From Acinetobacter sp. ANC 4862 (GTDB lineage Bacteria; Pseudomonadota; Gammaproteobacteria; Pseudomonadales; Moraxellaceae), in NCBI RefSeq assembly GCF_004336635.1, contig NZ_SJXH01000032.1:1-38740 (forward strand): 38,740 nucleotides of DNA. The letters run 5' to 3'. Shown one piece after another: positions 9,706 through 17,917 of this stretch; position 1 is the stretch's first letter; every line of letters starts with the position of its first letter. The notes under the pieces are model-generated. The model was given only the letters and a program-made list of their open reading frames with translations. It made no database searches and was not told where the DNA came from. Position numbers and translations under genes: made by a program.

Positions 9706-10023
9706 TTACTTCGCTACCGCCACTGATTCACCATTTGATTTGAATACGCGAGTTTTCACGCCGTCAATCACTTGGTAACCAACACGGTCAGCCTTTTGGG
9801 TTGTAGCATTAAAAACTGCCACGTTTGAGATATGAAGCGTAGCTTCCTGAGTTACGATGCTGCCTTCAGCGCCAGTAGCTCGGTTCGGCTTTTGATGCTT
9901 CTTAACCAAGTTAAGGCCTTCAACCTTAACACGGTCATTTGAAACAGACAGAACAGTTCCCTGTTTGCCTTTTTCTTTACCTGCGATCACAATAATTTGA
10001 TCGCCTTTTTTAATCTTAGCCAT
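9706..10023 (-). CDS. rplX: 50S ribosomal protein L24
   Basis: A 105-residue L24 (E. coli 104) with the N-terminal KOW motif MAKIKKGDQIIVIAGKEKGK followed by GTVLSVSNDRVKVEGLNLVK. L24 is one of the two assembly-initiator proteins of the 50S subunit and binds the 5' end of 23S rRNA. The gene is 9 bp after rplN and is co-transcribed with it. Confidence 0.99.
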   Translation of the reverse strand: MAKIKKGDQIIVIAGKEKGKQGTVLSVSNDRVKVEGLNLVKKHQKPNRATGAEGSIVTQEATLHISNVAVFNATTQKADRVGYQVIDGVKTRVFKSNGESVAVAK

Positions 10024-10032
10024 GAGTGCCTC

Positions 10033-10401
10033 TTATAGAACTTCAGGAGCCAATGAAATGATTTTCATGAACTGTTCAGTACGAAGTTCACGAGTCACTG
10101 GTCCGAAAATACGAGTTGCAATCGGCGCTTTGTTGTTGTTCAAAATCACAGCAGCATTGTCATCAAAACGGATGATAGAACCATCCGGACGACGTACACC
10201 GAATTTCGTACGTACAACTACAGCATTCATCACGTCGCCTTTTTTAACACGACCGCGAGGAATAGCTTCTTTTACAGTAACTTTAATAATATCGCCAACA
10301 GAAGCATAACGACGGTGTGAACCACCAAGTACTTTAATACATTGTACGCGGCGAGCACCACTGTTGTCTGCTACGTCGAGCATACTTTCGGTTTGAATCA
10401 T
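10033..10401 (-). CDS. rplN: 50S ribosomal protein L14
   Basis: A 122-residue L14 (E. coli 123). It starts [20 protein letters not shown], carries the L14 signature [20 protein letters not shown], and ends ISLAPEVL. L14 forms intersubunit bridges B5 and B8 and is the docking site of the silencing factor RsfS in other bacteria. It is the first gene of the spc segment. A 92-bp gap with a strong hairpin separates it from rpsQ, while most other gaps in this block are under 25 bp. Confidence 0.99.
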   Translation of the reverse strand: MIQTESMLDVADNSGARRVQCIKVLGGSHRRYASVGDIIKVTVKEAIPRGRVKKGDVMNAVVVRTKFGVRRPDGSIIRFDDNAAVILNNNKAPIATRIFGPVTRELRTEQFMKIISLAPEVL

Positions 10402-10420
10402 TGCCCTACTCCAAAACCGA

Positions 10421-10478
10421 GCATCACCGGTTACAATTTCGAAAGGCTCAAAGAGTACTCGAAATTAACCGATGATGC
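10421..10478 (-). promoter_or_regulatory. Long hairpin in the rpsQ-rplN gap (spc leader)
   Basis: Outer arms 10421-10432 and 10467-10478 pair over 12 bp with one G-U. After a 2-base bulge, inner arms 10435-10442 and 10459-10466 (AATTTCGA/TCGAAATT) pair over 8 bp. The loop is 16 bases. There is no U tract, so it is not a plain terminator. It lies just before rplN, where E. coli has the spc promoter. A role in processing or regulation is inference. Confidence 0.55.
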
Positions 10479-10493
10479 AACAAGAACGTCTAA

Positions 10494-10751
10494 TTACTCA
10501 GCAGCAGCTTCAATAACTTCCACTAAAGCCCAAGCTTTAGTTTTAGAAATTGGGCGGCTTTCTTTAATGGTTACCAAGTCGCCAGTTTTAGCAACATTGT
10601 TCTCATCATGAGCGTGTAATTTAGTTGAACGGCGGATTGATTTGCCATACAACGGGTGTTGAACGCGGCGTTCAATAAGCACAACAATAGACTTGTCCAT
10701 TTTGTCGCTTACGACCTTGCCGGTTAACGTGCGAACTGTTTGTTCACTCAT
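10494..10751 (-). CDS. rpsQ: 30S ribosomal protein S17
   Basis: An 85-residue S17 (E. coli 84) with an OB fold. It contains the conserved [20 protein letters not shown] and KLHAHDENN, and ends [11 protein letters not shown]17 is a primary 16S rRNA binder in the 5' domain. Its ATG overlaps the rpmC stop by 4 bp (ATGA), which points to translational coupling. It is the last gene of the S10 segment. Confidence 0.99.
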   Translation of the reverse strand: MSEQTVRTLTGKVVSDKMDKSIVVLIERRVQHPLYGKSIRRSTKLHAHDENNVAKTGDLVTIKESRPISKTKAWALVEVIEAAAE

Positions 10752-10945
10752 TGTCCGTTCCCCTGTTTTTCGGTAAGGAGTGTCTTAATACGAGCAATAG
10801 TCTTACGAGTAAGCGCAACTTCATGCGATTTACCCAATTGACCAGTTGCCTTAGCCATACGAAGACGGAATTGGTTAAGCTGTTGCTCATCAAGCAAAGC
10901 TGTCAACTCTTCTACCGATTTTTCACGTAGATCATTAGTTTTCAT
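10748..10945 (-). CDS. rpmC: 50S ribosomal protein L29
   Basis: A 65-residue L29 (E. coli 63), almost entirely helical: [20 protein letters not shown] and the conserved [15 protein letters not shown]29 lies at the peptide exit tunnel next to L23, where trigger factor and SRP dock. It overlaps rpsQ by 4 bp and its start shares one base with the rplP stop (TAATG), so the three genes are tightly coupled. Confidence 0.99.
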   Translation of the reverse strand: MKTNDLREKSVEELTALLDEQQLNQFRLRMAKATGQLGKSHEVALTRKTIARIKTLLTEKQGNGQ

Positions 10946-11358
10946 TACATCACCGTCTTAGTAACGATAGTGGTTTTAAACGGAAGCTTAGCAGCTGCAA
11001 GCGTAAACGCTTCACGTGCCAATTCTTCGCTAACACCATCCATTTCGTACAAGATCTTACCTGGTTTGATTTGGCAAACCCAGTATTCCACAGAACCTTT
11101 ACCTTTACCCATACGAACTTCTAATGGTTTTTCAGTAATTGGTTTGTCTGGGAAAACACGGATAAAGATCTTACCACCACGTTTTACACGACGGCTAATT
11201 GTACGACGCGCAGCTTCAATTTGACGAGCAGTCATTTGACCACGCTCGAGAGATTTAAGTGCGATAGTACCGAAAGATACAGTGCTACCACGATGCGCTA
11301 GACCAGTGTTACGGCCTTTTTGTACCTTACGGAACTTAGTACGTTTAGGTTGCAACAT
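10945..11358 (-). CDS. rplP: 50S ribosomal protein L16
   Basis: A 137-residue L16 (E. coli 136). It starts [20 protein letters not shown], has the signature [20 protein letters not shown], and the loop [20 protein letters not shown] near the A site. In E. coli an arginine near residue 81 is hydroxylated by RoxA (YcfD); the equivalent segment is kept. L16 is a late-assembly protein that organises the A-site region. Gap to rpsC is 3 bp. Confidence 0.99.
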   Translation of the reverse strand: MLQPKRTKFRKVQKGRNTGLAHRGSTVSFGTIALKSLERGQMTARQIEAARRTISRRVKRGGKIFIRVFPDKPITEKPLEVRMGKGKGSVEYWVCQIKPGKILYEMDGVSEELAREAFTLAAAKLPFKTTIVTKTVM

Positions 11359-11361
11359 GGA

Positions 11362-12114
11362 TTATTCTCCTTTTTCAGCAGAACGATCATTGCGACGACC
11401 ACGACGCTCTTGACCTTCACCACGACCGCGACCGCGTTTAGCTGGACGTTCTTCAGCAGGAGCAGGGTTCATGACTTGTTTCATGCCACCTAAGATCTCA
11501 CCACGGAATACCCAAACTTTAACACCAATCGTACCGTAAGTAGTTTCAGCACGTACAGATGAGTAGTCGATGTCAGCACGAAGTGTATGCAAAGGTACAC
11601 GACCTTCACGATACCATTCAGTACGGGCAATCTCTGCACCACCTAAACGACCAGAAACTTCAACTTTGATACCTTTAGCACCAGCACGCATAGAGTTTTG
11701 AACCGCACGCTTCATAGCACGACGGAACATTACACGTTTTTCTAGTTGAGAAGCGATTGCTTCAGCAACTAAACGAGCGTCTAAATCTGGGCGATCGATT
11801 TCGTTGATGCTTACTTGCGCAGGAACACCCATAATAGATGTTAATTCGCGTTGTAATTTCTCAATATCTTCGCCTTTTTTGCCGATAACGATACCTGGAC
11901 GAGCAGTGCTAATTGTAATTTTAGCAGCGCCTGTAGGACGTTCGATAAGAATTTTGCTAACCATCGCATTTTTAAGTTTTTTGTTCAAAAACTCACGAAC
12001 TTGAAGATCTTTAAGCAAATATTCAGCGTATTGTTTCGGACTCGCATACCAGTTAGCGTTATGACGTTTCACAACACCTAGGCGGATACCGATTGGATGA
12101 ACCTTCTGACCCAT
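11362..12114 (-). CDS. rpsC: 30S ribosomal protein S3
   Basis: A 250-residue S3, longer than E. coli S3 (233). It has [20 protein letters not shown], the KH type 2 domain around [20 protein letters not shown], and the C-terminal S3 domain with [20 protein letters not shown]. The extra length is a charged Arg/Gly/Glu tail from about residue 225 ([19 protein letters not shown]). S3 forms the mRNA entry channel and contributes to helicase activity with S4 and S5. Gap to rplV is 1 bp. Confidence 0.99.
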   Translation of the reverse strand: MGQKVHPIGIRLGVVKRHNANWYASPKQYAEYLLKDLQVREFLNKKLKNAMVSKILIERPTGAAKITISTARPGIVIGKKGEDIEKLQRELTSIMGVPAQVSINEIDRPDLDARLVAEAIASQLEKRVMFRRAMKRAVQNSMRAGAKGIKVEVSGRLGGAEIARTEWYREGRVPLHTLRADIDYSSVRAETTYGTIGVKVWVFRGEILGGMKQVMNPAPAEERPAKRGRGRGEGQERRGRRNDRSAEKGE

Positions 12115-12115
12115 A

Positions 12116-12448
12116 TCAAACCCCTACCTTAACGGTGATGTGACAAGTACGCTTAGTGATACGATCTGCACGGCCTTTAGCACGTGGCAAAATACGTTTA
12201 AGGCTAGTGCCTTCATCAACGTAAATCGTAGCAACTTTAAGGTCGTCTACATCTAAACTGTTATTATGTTCAGCATTTGCAATTGCAGATTCCAACGCTT
12301 TTTTCACTAAAACTGCAGCTTTTTTGTTGCTGAAGTTTAAGATGTTTAAAGCGTGAGCAATAGACTTGCCACGAATCAAATCTGCAACCAAACGTGCTTT
12401 TTGTGCCGAGATAGCGGCACCGCGTAATTTAGCAGTAACTTCCATCAT
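12116..12448 (-). CDS. rplV: 50S ribosomal protein L22
   Basis: A 109-110 residue L22 (E. coli 110). The globular part contains [20 protein letters not shown]; the long beta hairpin (about 80-100, [20 protein letters not shown]) lines the exit tunnel and is the site of macrolide-resistance changes in other species. Two ATG codons stand in tandem. The AAGGTG ribosome binding site is 2 bp from the first and 5 bp from the second (12445), so the second may be used. Confidence 0.98.
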   Translation of the reverse strand: MMEVTAKLRGAAISAQKARLVADLIRGKSIAHALNILNFSNKKAAVLVKKALESAIANAEHNNSLDVDDLKVATIYVDEGTSLKRILPRAKGRADRITKRTCHITVKVGV

Positions 12449-12454
12449 AGCACC

Positions 12455-12730
12455 TTAACGTTTAGATTTCTTGTCAACACCGTGACCACGATAGGTACGA
12501 GTTGGCGCGAATTCACCGAGTTTATGACCAACCATATGTTCAGATACAATTACCGGAACATGGTTACGACCATTATGAACAGAAATTGTTAAACCAACAA
12601 AATCTGGGAGTATCATCGAACGACGCGACCAAGTTTTGATCGGCTTACGGTTATTAGCCGCGATAGCCGCTTCAACCTTAGCGAACAAGTGCGCATCGAC
12701 GAATGGGCCTTTTTTCAGAGAACGAGGCAT
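12455..12730 (-). CDS. rpsS: 30S ribosomal protein S19
   Basis: A 91-residue S19 (E. coli 92): [20 protein letters not shown], the signature [20 protein letters not shown], and [14 protein letters not shown]19 pairs with S13 in the 30S head and contacts the A-site tRNA and intersubunit bridges. It lies 19 bp after rplB and 6 bp before rplV. Confidence 0.99.
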   Translation of the reverse strand: MPRSLKKGPFVDAHLFAKVEAAIAANNRKPIKTWSRRSMILPDFVGLTISVHNGRNHVPVIVSEHMVGHKLGEFAPTRTYRGHGVDKKSKR

Positions 12731-12749
12731 TGTCAGATTCCTTTACTTG

Positions 12750-13574
12750 TTACTTAACGCGACGGTCGCGAATAATCATCTTAGTCGTACGCTTGTTGGT
12801 ACGTGTTTTGTACCCTTTAGCTTTTTGACCCCATGGGCTTACAGGTTGAATACCTTTATTACGCCCTTCACCACCACCATGTGGATGGTCAACTGGGTTC
12901 ATAGCCATACCACGTACGGTAGGACGAACGCCACGCCAGCGTGAAGCACCCGCTTTACCGAGTGAACGTAGGTTGCTTTCTTGGTTAGAAACTTCACCAA
13001 GTACAGCACGGCATTCAACGTGAATTTTACGCATTTCGCCAGAACGTAGACGAACAATTGCGTAAGAACCGTCACGACCCAACAACTGAACAGAAGTACC
13101 AGCTGAACGAGCTAATTGCGCGCCTTTACCGATTTTAAGTTCGATGTTGTGAAGAGTAGAACCGATAGGCATGTTACGAAGTGGTAAGCAGTTACCTGGA
13201 CGAATTGGAGCATCGTTACCAGACTGTACTTTATCACCAGCACGCAAACCTTTAGGAGCGATGATATAACGACGCTCACCATCAGCATACAAAACCAAAG
13301 CAATGTGTGCAGTACGGTTAGGATCGTATTCGATACGCTCTACAGTAGCAGGGATACCGTCTTTGTTACGTTTGAAGTCAACTAAACGGTAGTGCTGTTT
13401 ATGACCGCCACCAACGTGACGAGTCGTAATGTGACCGTTATTGTTACGACCACCAGTACGTTTTTTAGCTTCAACCAACGGAGCATAAGGCGCGCCTTTG
13501 TGAAGATGGTCGTGAACGACTTTCTCTACAAAGCGACGTCCTGGTGACGTTGGCTTACATTTTTGAATAGGCAT
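12750..13574 (-). CDS. rplB: 50S ribosomal protein L2
   Basis: A 274-residue L2 (E. coli 273). The OB-like and SH3-like domains carry the RNA-binding region. The C-terminal loop [20 protein letters not shown] includes the conserved histidine near residue 230 placed by structure close to the peptidyl transferase centre. L2 is needed for subunit association and tRNA binding. It follows rplW by 11 bp. Confidence 0.99.
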   Translation of the reverse strand: MPIQKCKPTSPGRRFVEKVVHDHLHKGAPYAPLVEAKKRTGGRNNNGHITTRHVGGGHKQHYRLVDFKRNKDGIPATVERIEYDPNRTAHIALVLYADGERRYIIAPKGLRAGDKVQSGNDAPIRPGNCLPLRNMPIGSTLHNIELKIGKGAQLARSAGTSVQLLGRDGSYAIVRLRSGEMRKIHVECRAVLGEVSNQESNLRSLGKAGASRWRGVRPTVRGMAMNPVDHPHGGGEGRNKGIQPVSPWGQKAKGYKTRTNKRTTKMIIRDRRVK

Positions 13575-13585
13575 AATTCTCGTCC

Positions 13586-13906
13586 TTATTCCGCTGCGCT
13601 TTCAGCGGTATCGCCCAAGTCAGCCATTTCAACATCTTGGCCAGCTTTCAGGGTGACGTATGCTTTTTTAACATCAGAACGACGTCCTAATGTTTTACCA
13701 AAGCGTTTAGTCTTACCTTTAGTGATCGTTGTGTTAACTTTAACAACTTGAACACCAAAGAGTTGTTCCACTGCTTTTTTGATTTCAAGTTTGTTTGCGT
13801 TGATAGCAACTTTAAAAACTTGAACACCAGCAGCTTCACCTAGAACTTGTGCTTTTTCTGAGAATACAGGTCCTTGTAGGACTTGATAGATACGTTCGTT
13901 GTTCAT
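13586..13906 (-). CDS. rplW: 50S ribosomal protein L23
   Basis: A 106-residue L23 (E. coli 100) beginning [20 protein letters not shown] with the family core [20 protein letters not shown] and a loop [21 protein letters not shown]23 is the trigger factor and SRP docking site at the exit tunnel. The extra C-terminal residues are acidic ([11 protein letters not shown]). It overlaps rplD by 4 bp. Confidence 0.99.
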   Translation of the reverse strand: MNNERIYQVLQGPVFSEKAQVLGEAAGVQVFKVAINANKLEIKKAVEQLFGVQVVKVNTTITKGKTKRFGKTLGRRSDVKKAYVTLKAGQDVEMADLGDTAESAAE

Positions 13907-14505
13907 CCGAGTTCTACCTCAATTTTCTTAGCAGCAGCTACAGACATAACAACTTTGTCGAACGCGATCAAGCTAACAGGATCAATTGCAGCAGCATCAA
14001 CCACATCTACATGTGGAAGGTTACGTGCAGCAAGATATAGATTCTCATCTACAGCATCCGTAACGATTAATGCGCGAACAGCATTTAAGTCGTTAAGTTT
14101 AGCAAGCAATTCTTTAGTTTTAGGAGCAGCAACAGCAAACTCTTCAACCAATACCAAGCGATCTTGACGAACAAGTTCAGCTAAGATGCATTGCATAGCA
14201 CCGCGGTACATTTTACGGTTAACTTTTTGAGACCAATCTTGTGGACGAGCGGCAAAAGTTTTACCACCACCAACCCAGATTGGGCTACGAATAGAACCAG
14301 CACGCGCACGGCCAGTACCTTTTTGACGGAAAGGTTTTTTACCACCGCCAGATACATCGCCACGTGATTTTTGAGCTTTAGAACCTTGACGACCACCAGC
14401 TAAGTAAGCTGTAACAACTTGGTGTACAAGAGCTTCGTTAAACTCACGTCCAAAAGCAACTTCAGATAATTCAACAGCAGAGCCGGAAACAGTATTTAAA
14501 TTCAC
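13903..14505 (-). CDS. rplD: 50S ribosomal protein L4
   Basis: A 200-residue L4 (E. coli 201). The extended loop [19 protein letters not shown] reaches the exit tunnel. The globular part contains [20 protein letters not shown]. In E. coli L4 also represses the S10 operon by binding its leader and stimulating termination. That leader structure is not conserved in all gammaproteobacteria and I did not recognise it upstream of rpsJ here. Stop and start overlap with rplW. Confidence 0.99.
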   Translation of the reverse strand: MNLNTVSGSAVELSEVAFGREFNEALVHQVVTAYLAGGRQGSKAQKSRGDVSGGGKKPFRQKGTGRARAGSIRSPIWVGGGKTFAARPQDWSQKVNRKMYRGAMQCILAELVRQDRLVLVEEFAVAAPKTKELLAKLNDLNAVRALIVTDAVDENLYLAARNLPHVDVVDAAAIDPVSLIAFDKVVMSVAAAKKIEVELG

Positions 14506-14516
14506 AATATTTCCCC

Positions 14517-15155
14517 TCAGGCCTTGATCGTAGGGCGAACGATTACGTCGCCACCAGTAGCACCAGGAACCGCACCTTTAACAACAAGAACTGAACGTTC
14601 TGTGTCAATAGATACAATTTCAAGACCCTGTGTAGTTACGCGTTCAGCACCTAAATGGCCAGCCATTTTTTTGCCTTTGAATACGCGACCAGGAGTCTGG
14701 TTTTGACCAGTAGAACCTAAAACACGGTGAGATAGTGAGTTACCGTGAGTAGCGTCTTGCGTACGGAAGTTCCAACGTTTAACACCACCTTGGAAACCTT
14801 TACCTTTAGACTGACCAGTTACGTCAACAATTTGACCCACTGTGAACAATTCAACGGTAAGCGTACCACCAACTTCACGACCTTCAAGATCAGCTTCTGT
14901 AGCGCGGAATTCTTTAACTAAACGACCAGCAGCAACACCCGCTTTAGCGAAGTGACCTTTCTGAGGATTAGTTACGCGAGATTCGCGACGCTCACCAGTA
15001 GTGATTTGAATCGCTTGATAACCATCAGTTTCAAGCGTTTTGATTTGAGTGATGCGGTTAGGATCAACCTCAATCACTGTAACAGGTACAGAAACACCAG
15101 CATCTGTAAAGATACGTGTCATACCGCACTTGCGACCGACTAAACCAATAGCCAT
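14517..15155 (-). CDS. rplC: 50S ribosomal protein L3
   Basis: A 212-residue L3 counted from [16 protein letters not shown]. An earlier in-frame ATG at 15161 adds two residues, but the AGAGG site is only 3 bp from it and 9 bp from the later ATG. The central loop with [20 protein letters not shown] reaches the peptidyl transferase centre; its glutamine is the PrmB methylation site in E. coli. L3 is an assembly-initiator protein of the 50S subunit. Confidence 0.98.
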   Translation of the reverse strand: MAIGLVGRKCGMTRIFTDAGVSVPVTVIEVDPNRITQIKTLETDGYQAIQITTGERRESRVTNPQKGHFAKAGVAAGRLVKEFRATEADLEGREVGGTLTVELFTVGQIVDVTGQSKGKGFQGGVKRWNFRTQDATHGNSLSHRVLGSTGQNQTPGRVFKGKKMAGHLGAERVTTQGLEIVSIDTERSVLVVKGAVPGATGGDVIVRPTIKA

Positions 15156-15180
15156 GTGCATAAACCTCTAAAAAAGCGGC

Positions 15181-15205
15181 TTAATTAACTTAGAGTGTTA
15201 ATTAA
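15181..15205 (-). repeat. 9-bp inverted repeat in the rpsJ-rplC gap
   Basis: TTAATTAAC (15181-15189) and GTTAATTAA (15197-15205) are perfect arms with a 7-base loop. The hairpin is AT-rich and lies about 25 bp before rplC. It could slow or protect the transcript between the two genes; no function is shown. Confidence 0.5.
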
Positions 15206-15215
15206 CCCGAAAGCC

Positions 15216-15527
15216 TTAACCCAATGCGATCTGAACATCAACACCAGCTGCAAGATCTAATTTCATCAATGCATCAACAGTTTTGTCTGTTGGTTGAACG
15301 ATATCGATCAAACGCTTGTAAGTGCGGATTTCATACTGGTCACGCGCGTCTTTATTAACGTGCGGTGAAGTTAGAACGTTAAAACGCTCGATGCGTGTAG
15401 GCATCGGAATTGGACCACAAACTTGTGCGCCAGTACGTTTTGCTGTTTCTACGATCTCTTGAGCAGATTGATCAATCAGACGATGATCAAAAGACTTCAA
15501 ACGGATACGGATTCTCTGGTTAGACAT
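15216..15527 (-). CDS. rpsJ: 30S ribosomal protein S10 (NusE)
   Basis: A 103-residue S10, exactly the E. coli length, from [20 protein letters not shown]. The frame is open 12 codons further upstream, but the conserved start and a GGAG site (8 bp before the ATG) place it at 15527. It has [20 protein letters not shown], the tRNA-facing loop. S10 is part of the 30S head and, as NusE, links NusG and NusB to RNA polymerase in antitermination. First gene of the 28-gene block. Confidence 0.99.
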
Positions 15528-15692
15528 ACCAGTAAACTCCAAGCCAAAAATATAAAGAATCACCTCTGACGCATCTCACCCTATTGGTAAGTGTCAAAGG
15601 CAGTGAAAATCACTAAGGTCATGATCGATGCCACGACTGTCACGATATTAACTACTTTATTCGTAGTTAACCCTTTTACTAAAAGGCCGCTC
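15528..15692 (-). promoter_or_regulatory. S10 operon 5' leader, about 160 nt, with hairpins
   Basis: The leader between the rpsJ promoter and ATG holds a perfect 8-bp hairpin, TTAACTAC (15648-15655) with GTAGTTAA (15663-15670) and a 7-base loop. Other weaker pairings follow around 15617-15635. It does not obviously match the E. coli L4-responsive leader. Length and structure suggest some translational or attenuation control, but this is inference. Confidence 0.4.
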
Positions 15693-15721
15693 ATTATAGC
15701 TATTGTTTAACACTTAAGCAA
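15693..15721 (-). promoter_or_regulatory. Sigma-70 promoter of the S10-spc-alpha block
   Basis: On the minus strand a TTGCTT -35 box (15716-15721) and a perfect TATAAT -10 box (15693-15698) are 17 bp apart. GC-rich GCGGCC follows the -10 box, the kind of discriminator seen at stringently controlled ribosomal promoters. This is the best promoter match in the window. Confidence 0.85.
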
Positions 15722-15785
15722 ATCCCTTTTCAACTTTTTAGTATATTTCTCACATCTTAAATTTGTAACATTGTTTAAAAATAAA

Positions 15786-16523
15786 TCAACTTGCGGTTTT
15801 TTGCAAAACGTACTCAATTGCTTGGTTTAACATTTGATTTCCTTGAATAAAATTGCTTTTTGGCGACTTTTTTAATTGTTGTTCAGATTGCACATATTCT
15901 CCTGAAAAATTTACCAGCTCTTCATCATTTTCCAGAAATAGCTTTAACGCCTCCGTGGTGATTTCTGGATGAAATTGGAATCCCAAGACATTTTTTCCGA
16001 TTTGATACATTTGGTTTCGACAAACATCATTTTCCGCTAAATGAATCGCTCCTTTCGGAATTTCAAAGGTTTCGCTATGCCACTGCATCACATTAAATTG
16101 ATCAGGTAGTTCAAAACACTCTTCAGGCACATGATTAACTTTGCGCACCCCTGTCCAGCCGCGTTCTTGTTTTTCATTACGGCGAACTGCTGCACCCAAT
16201 GCATTAGCGATGAGTTGCCCACCCAAACACAAACCGATTGCAGGCTTACCCATCGACAAATAACGTCGCAACCAGCGTTTTTCTACCTTTAACCAGGGGA
16301 AATTTGCTTCATCGTTCACACTCATCGGTCCCCCCATAATAATGAGCAAATCGACATCTTCCACGTGAGGCAAAGCTTCAATATCCAAAGGACGATCCAC
16401 AGGTAATGCAAAAAACTCCGTTGCACTAATTTTAGCATGGTGCTGTTTTAAAAATGCATAACAACTGCCGAACCCTTCACCAGCAATATGCTGAAAATAA
16501 TGTACTTTTAAATGCGACTTCAT
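15786..16523 (-). CDS. Class I glutamine amidotransferase-like protein
   Basis: A 245-residue protein with a single GATase1 domain. The nucleophile elbow GLCLGGQ gives C99, and FQFHPEIT gives H185 and E187, completing a Cys-His-Glu triad. The oxyanion motif IIMGGPMSVND is present at 61-71. Such stand-alone proteins resemble the glutaminase half of GMP synthase but have no synthetase domain; some act as gamma-glutamyl hydrolases or transferases. The substrate is not known. It stands alone upstream of the rpsJ promoter, divergent from the MetC-like gene across a 158-bp region. Confidence 0.85.
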   Translation of the reverse strand: MKSHLKVHYFQHIAGEGFGSCYAFLKQHHAKISATEFFALPVDRPLDIEALPHVEDVDLLIIMGGPMSVNDEANFPWLKVEKRWLRRYLSMGKPAIGLCLGGQLIANALGAAVRRNEKQERGWTGVRKVNHVPEECFELPDQFNVMQWHSETFEIPKGAIHLAENDVCRNQMYQIGKNVLGFQFHPEITTEALKLFLENDEELVNFSGEYVQSEQQLKKSPKSNFIQGNQMLNQAIEYVLQKTAS

Positions 16524-16584
16524 GCGCTCCTACCTATTGTTGTGTTCTGATATAGGTTTAGCAAAAATGAAGCCAACTTTATGT

Positions 16585-16632
16585 GCAGATTAACGTTTCT
16601 ATACATTTAGGCATTTATATAGCCTAATCTGC
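16585..16632. promoter_or_regulatory. Inverted repeats in the divergent amidotransferase/lyase intergenic region
   Basis: GCAGATTA (16585-16592) and TAATCTGC (16625-16632) are perfect 8-bp arms. Inside, TTAGGC (16607-16612) pairs with GCCTAA (16622-16627). The region lies between two divergent genes and could be an operator or a hairpin in the lyase leader. No clear -35/-10 pair was assigned. Confidence 0.4.
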
Positions 16633-16681
16633 GAGTTTCTCTTAAGCTAAAGCTAATTTTGATACGACTTAGAGCAGAACC

Positions 16682-17884
16682 TTGAAAAAAAATCCACAAA
16701 CAGAACTCATTCATGCACCACGAAAAGCCCCGCAATACATTTCTACGGTTCAACCTCCCTTGTTTCGTGCATCGACCATTATTTTTGAAGACACCAATGC
16801 ACTGTTTAATCGCCATTGGACAGATGCCTATGACTATAGTTATGGCACCCACGGCACGCCGACAACGTTCACCTTAGGTGACAACATTGCGCAGATTGAA
16901 GGAGGTGAATATTGCCTGCTTGCACCAAGTGGTTTGTCTGCCATCAACCTGGTTAATTCATGCTTTTTGGCCCACGGAGATGAAGTTTGGGTTGCAGACA
17001 ACATCTATGGACCAAACATGGAACATTTGCGCAATCTGGAAACACGTTATGGCATTACCGTTAAGGTTTACAATGCAATAGATGTGGATAGTTTTCAACC
17101 TACAAATAAAGCCAAACTGATTTGGTTAGAGGCTGCAGGCTCAGTCACTTTAGAATTCCCCAACTTAGTAGGTCTCGTCAATAAAGCCAAACAAGCCAAT
17201 GTCTTGACTGCACTGGATAATACCTGGGGTGCAGGACTTGCCTTTAATGCCTTTGATTTTTCTGACCAGCACTTAAGTGTCGATCTCACCGTGCATGCGC
17301 TGACGAAATATCCAAGTGGTGGTGGCGATATCTTGATGGGCTCAATGGTAACACGTGATCAGAATCTACATCACAAACTGTTCCGTATGCATGCCATTCA
17401 AGGCATCTCCGTTTCAGGTGATGATGCTGCACAAGTTCAACGTAGCCTTGCTTCAATGCAACTGCGCTATCAACATCAGTCTCAAAGCACTTTAAAACTG
17501 TTAGATTGGCTGAAACAACAAAAAGAATTTGTTCAGGTGCTGCATCCTGCCGATAAATCATCTGCTGGACATGACTATTGGAAAGAGATTTGCATTACAG
17601 GTCAAAGCGCCGGCTTGGTCAGTGTTATTTTTAAATCTGAATATACACTTAGAGATATTCGTCAATTCTGTGATGCCTTACAACTGTTTAAGCTGGGTTT
17701 TAGCTGGGGTGGCCCGGTCAGTCTAGTCATGCTATACAACTTAAAAGATATGCGTGTTTTGGAAACTACACATTTACAACAAGGTTTATTGGTTCGCTTT
17801 TGTATAGGGCTAGAACATCCGACCGATTTAATACAAGATATAGAAAACGCGTTAAAACAATTGAATACGCCACAACTCGAATAA
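16682..17884 (+). CDS. metC: Cystathionine beta-lyase-like PLP enzyme (trans-sulfuration family)
   Basis: A 400-residue Cys/Met-metabolism PLP enzyme, close to E. coli MetC in length (395). The PLP-binding lysine is K209 in VHALTKYPSGGGD, D179 in LDNTW pairs with the ring nitrogen, and YSYGTHGTPTT and PSGLSAI line the cofactor site. By family it would cleave cystathionine to homocysteine, pyruvate and ammonia. The start is TTG at 16682: an in-frame stop lies at 16670 and the conserved PQTELIH begins at residue 5. Substrate preference within the family (MetB, MetC, MGL) is not settled by sequence alone. The ATPase gene follows after 33 bp. Confidence 0.8.
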   Translation: MKKNPQTELIHAPRKAPQYISTVQPPLFRASTIIFEDTNALFNRHWTDAYDYSYGTHGTPTTFTLGDNIAQIEGGEYCLLAPSGLSAINLVNSCFLAHGDEVWVADNIYGPNMEHLRNLETRYGITVKVYNAIDVDSFQPTNKAKLIWLEAAGSVTLEFPNLVGLVNKAKQANVLTALDNTWGAGLAFNAFDFSDQHLSVDLTVHALTKYPSGGGDILMGSMVTRDQNLHHKLFRMHAIQGISVSGDDAAQVQRSLASMQLRYQHQSQSTLKLLDWLKQQKEFVQVLHPADKSSAGHDYWKEICITGQSAGLVSVIFKSEYTLRDIRQFCDALQLFKLGFSWGGPVSLVMLYNLKDMRVLETTHLQQGLLVRFCIGLEHPTDLIQDIENALKQLNTPQLE

Positions 17885-17917
17885 CTTCAGACACAAGAAC
17901 ATAAAATAGGAACACAT

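Noticed and set aside
10421..10478. Terminator between rpsQ and rplN
   Set aside because: The stem has no U tract and the downstream genes are essential members of the same block.
15528..15692. E. coli-type L4-responsive S10 leader
   Set aside because: The expected hairpin set with an attenuating U tract was not found.
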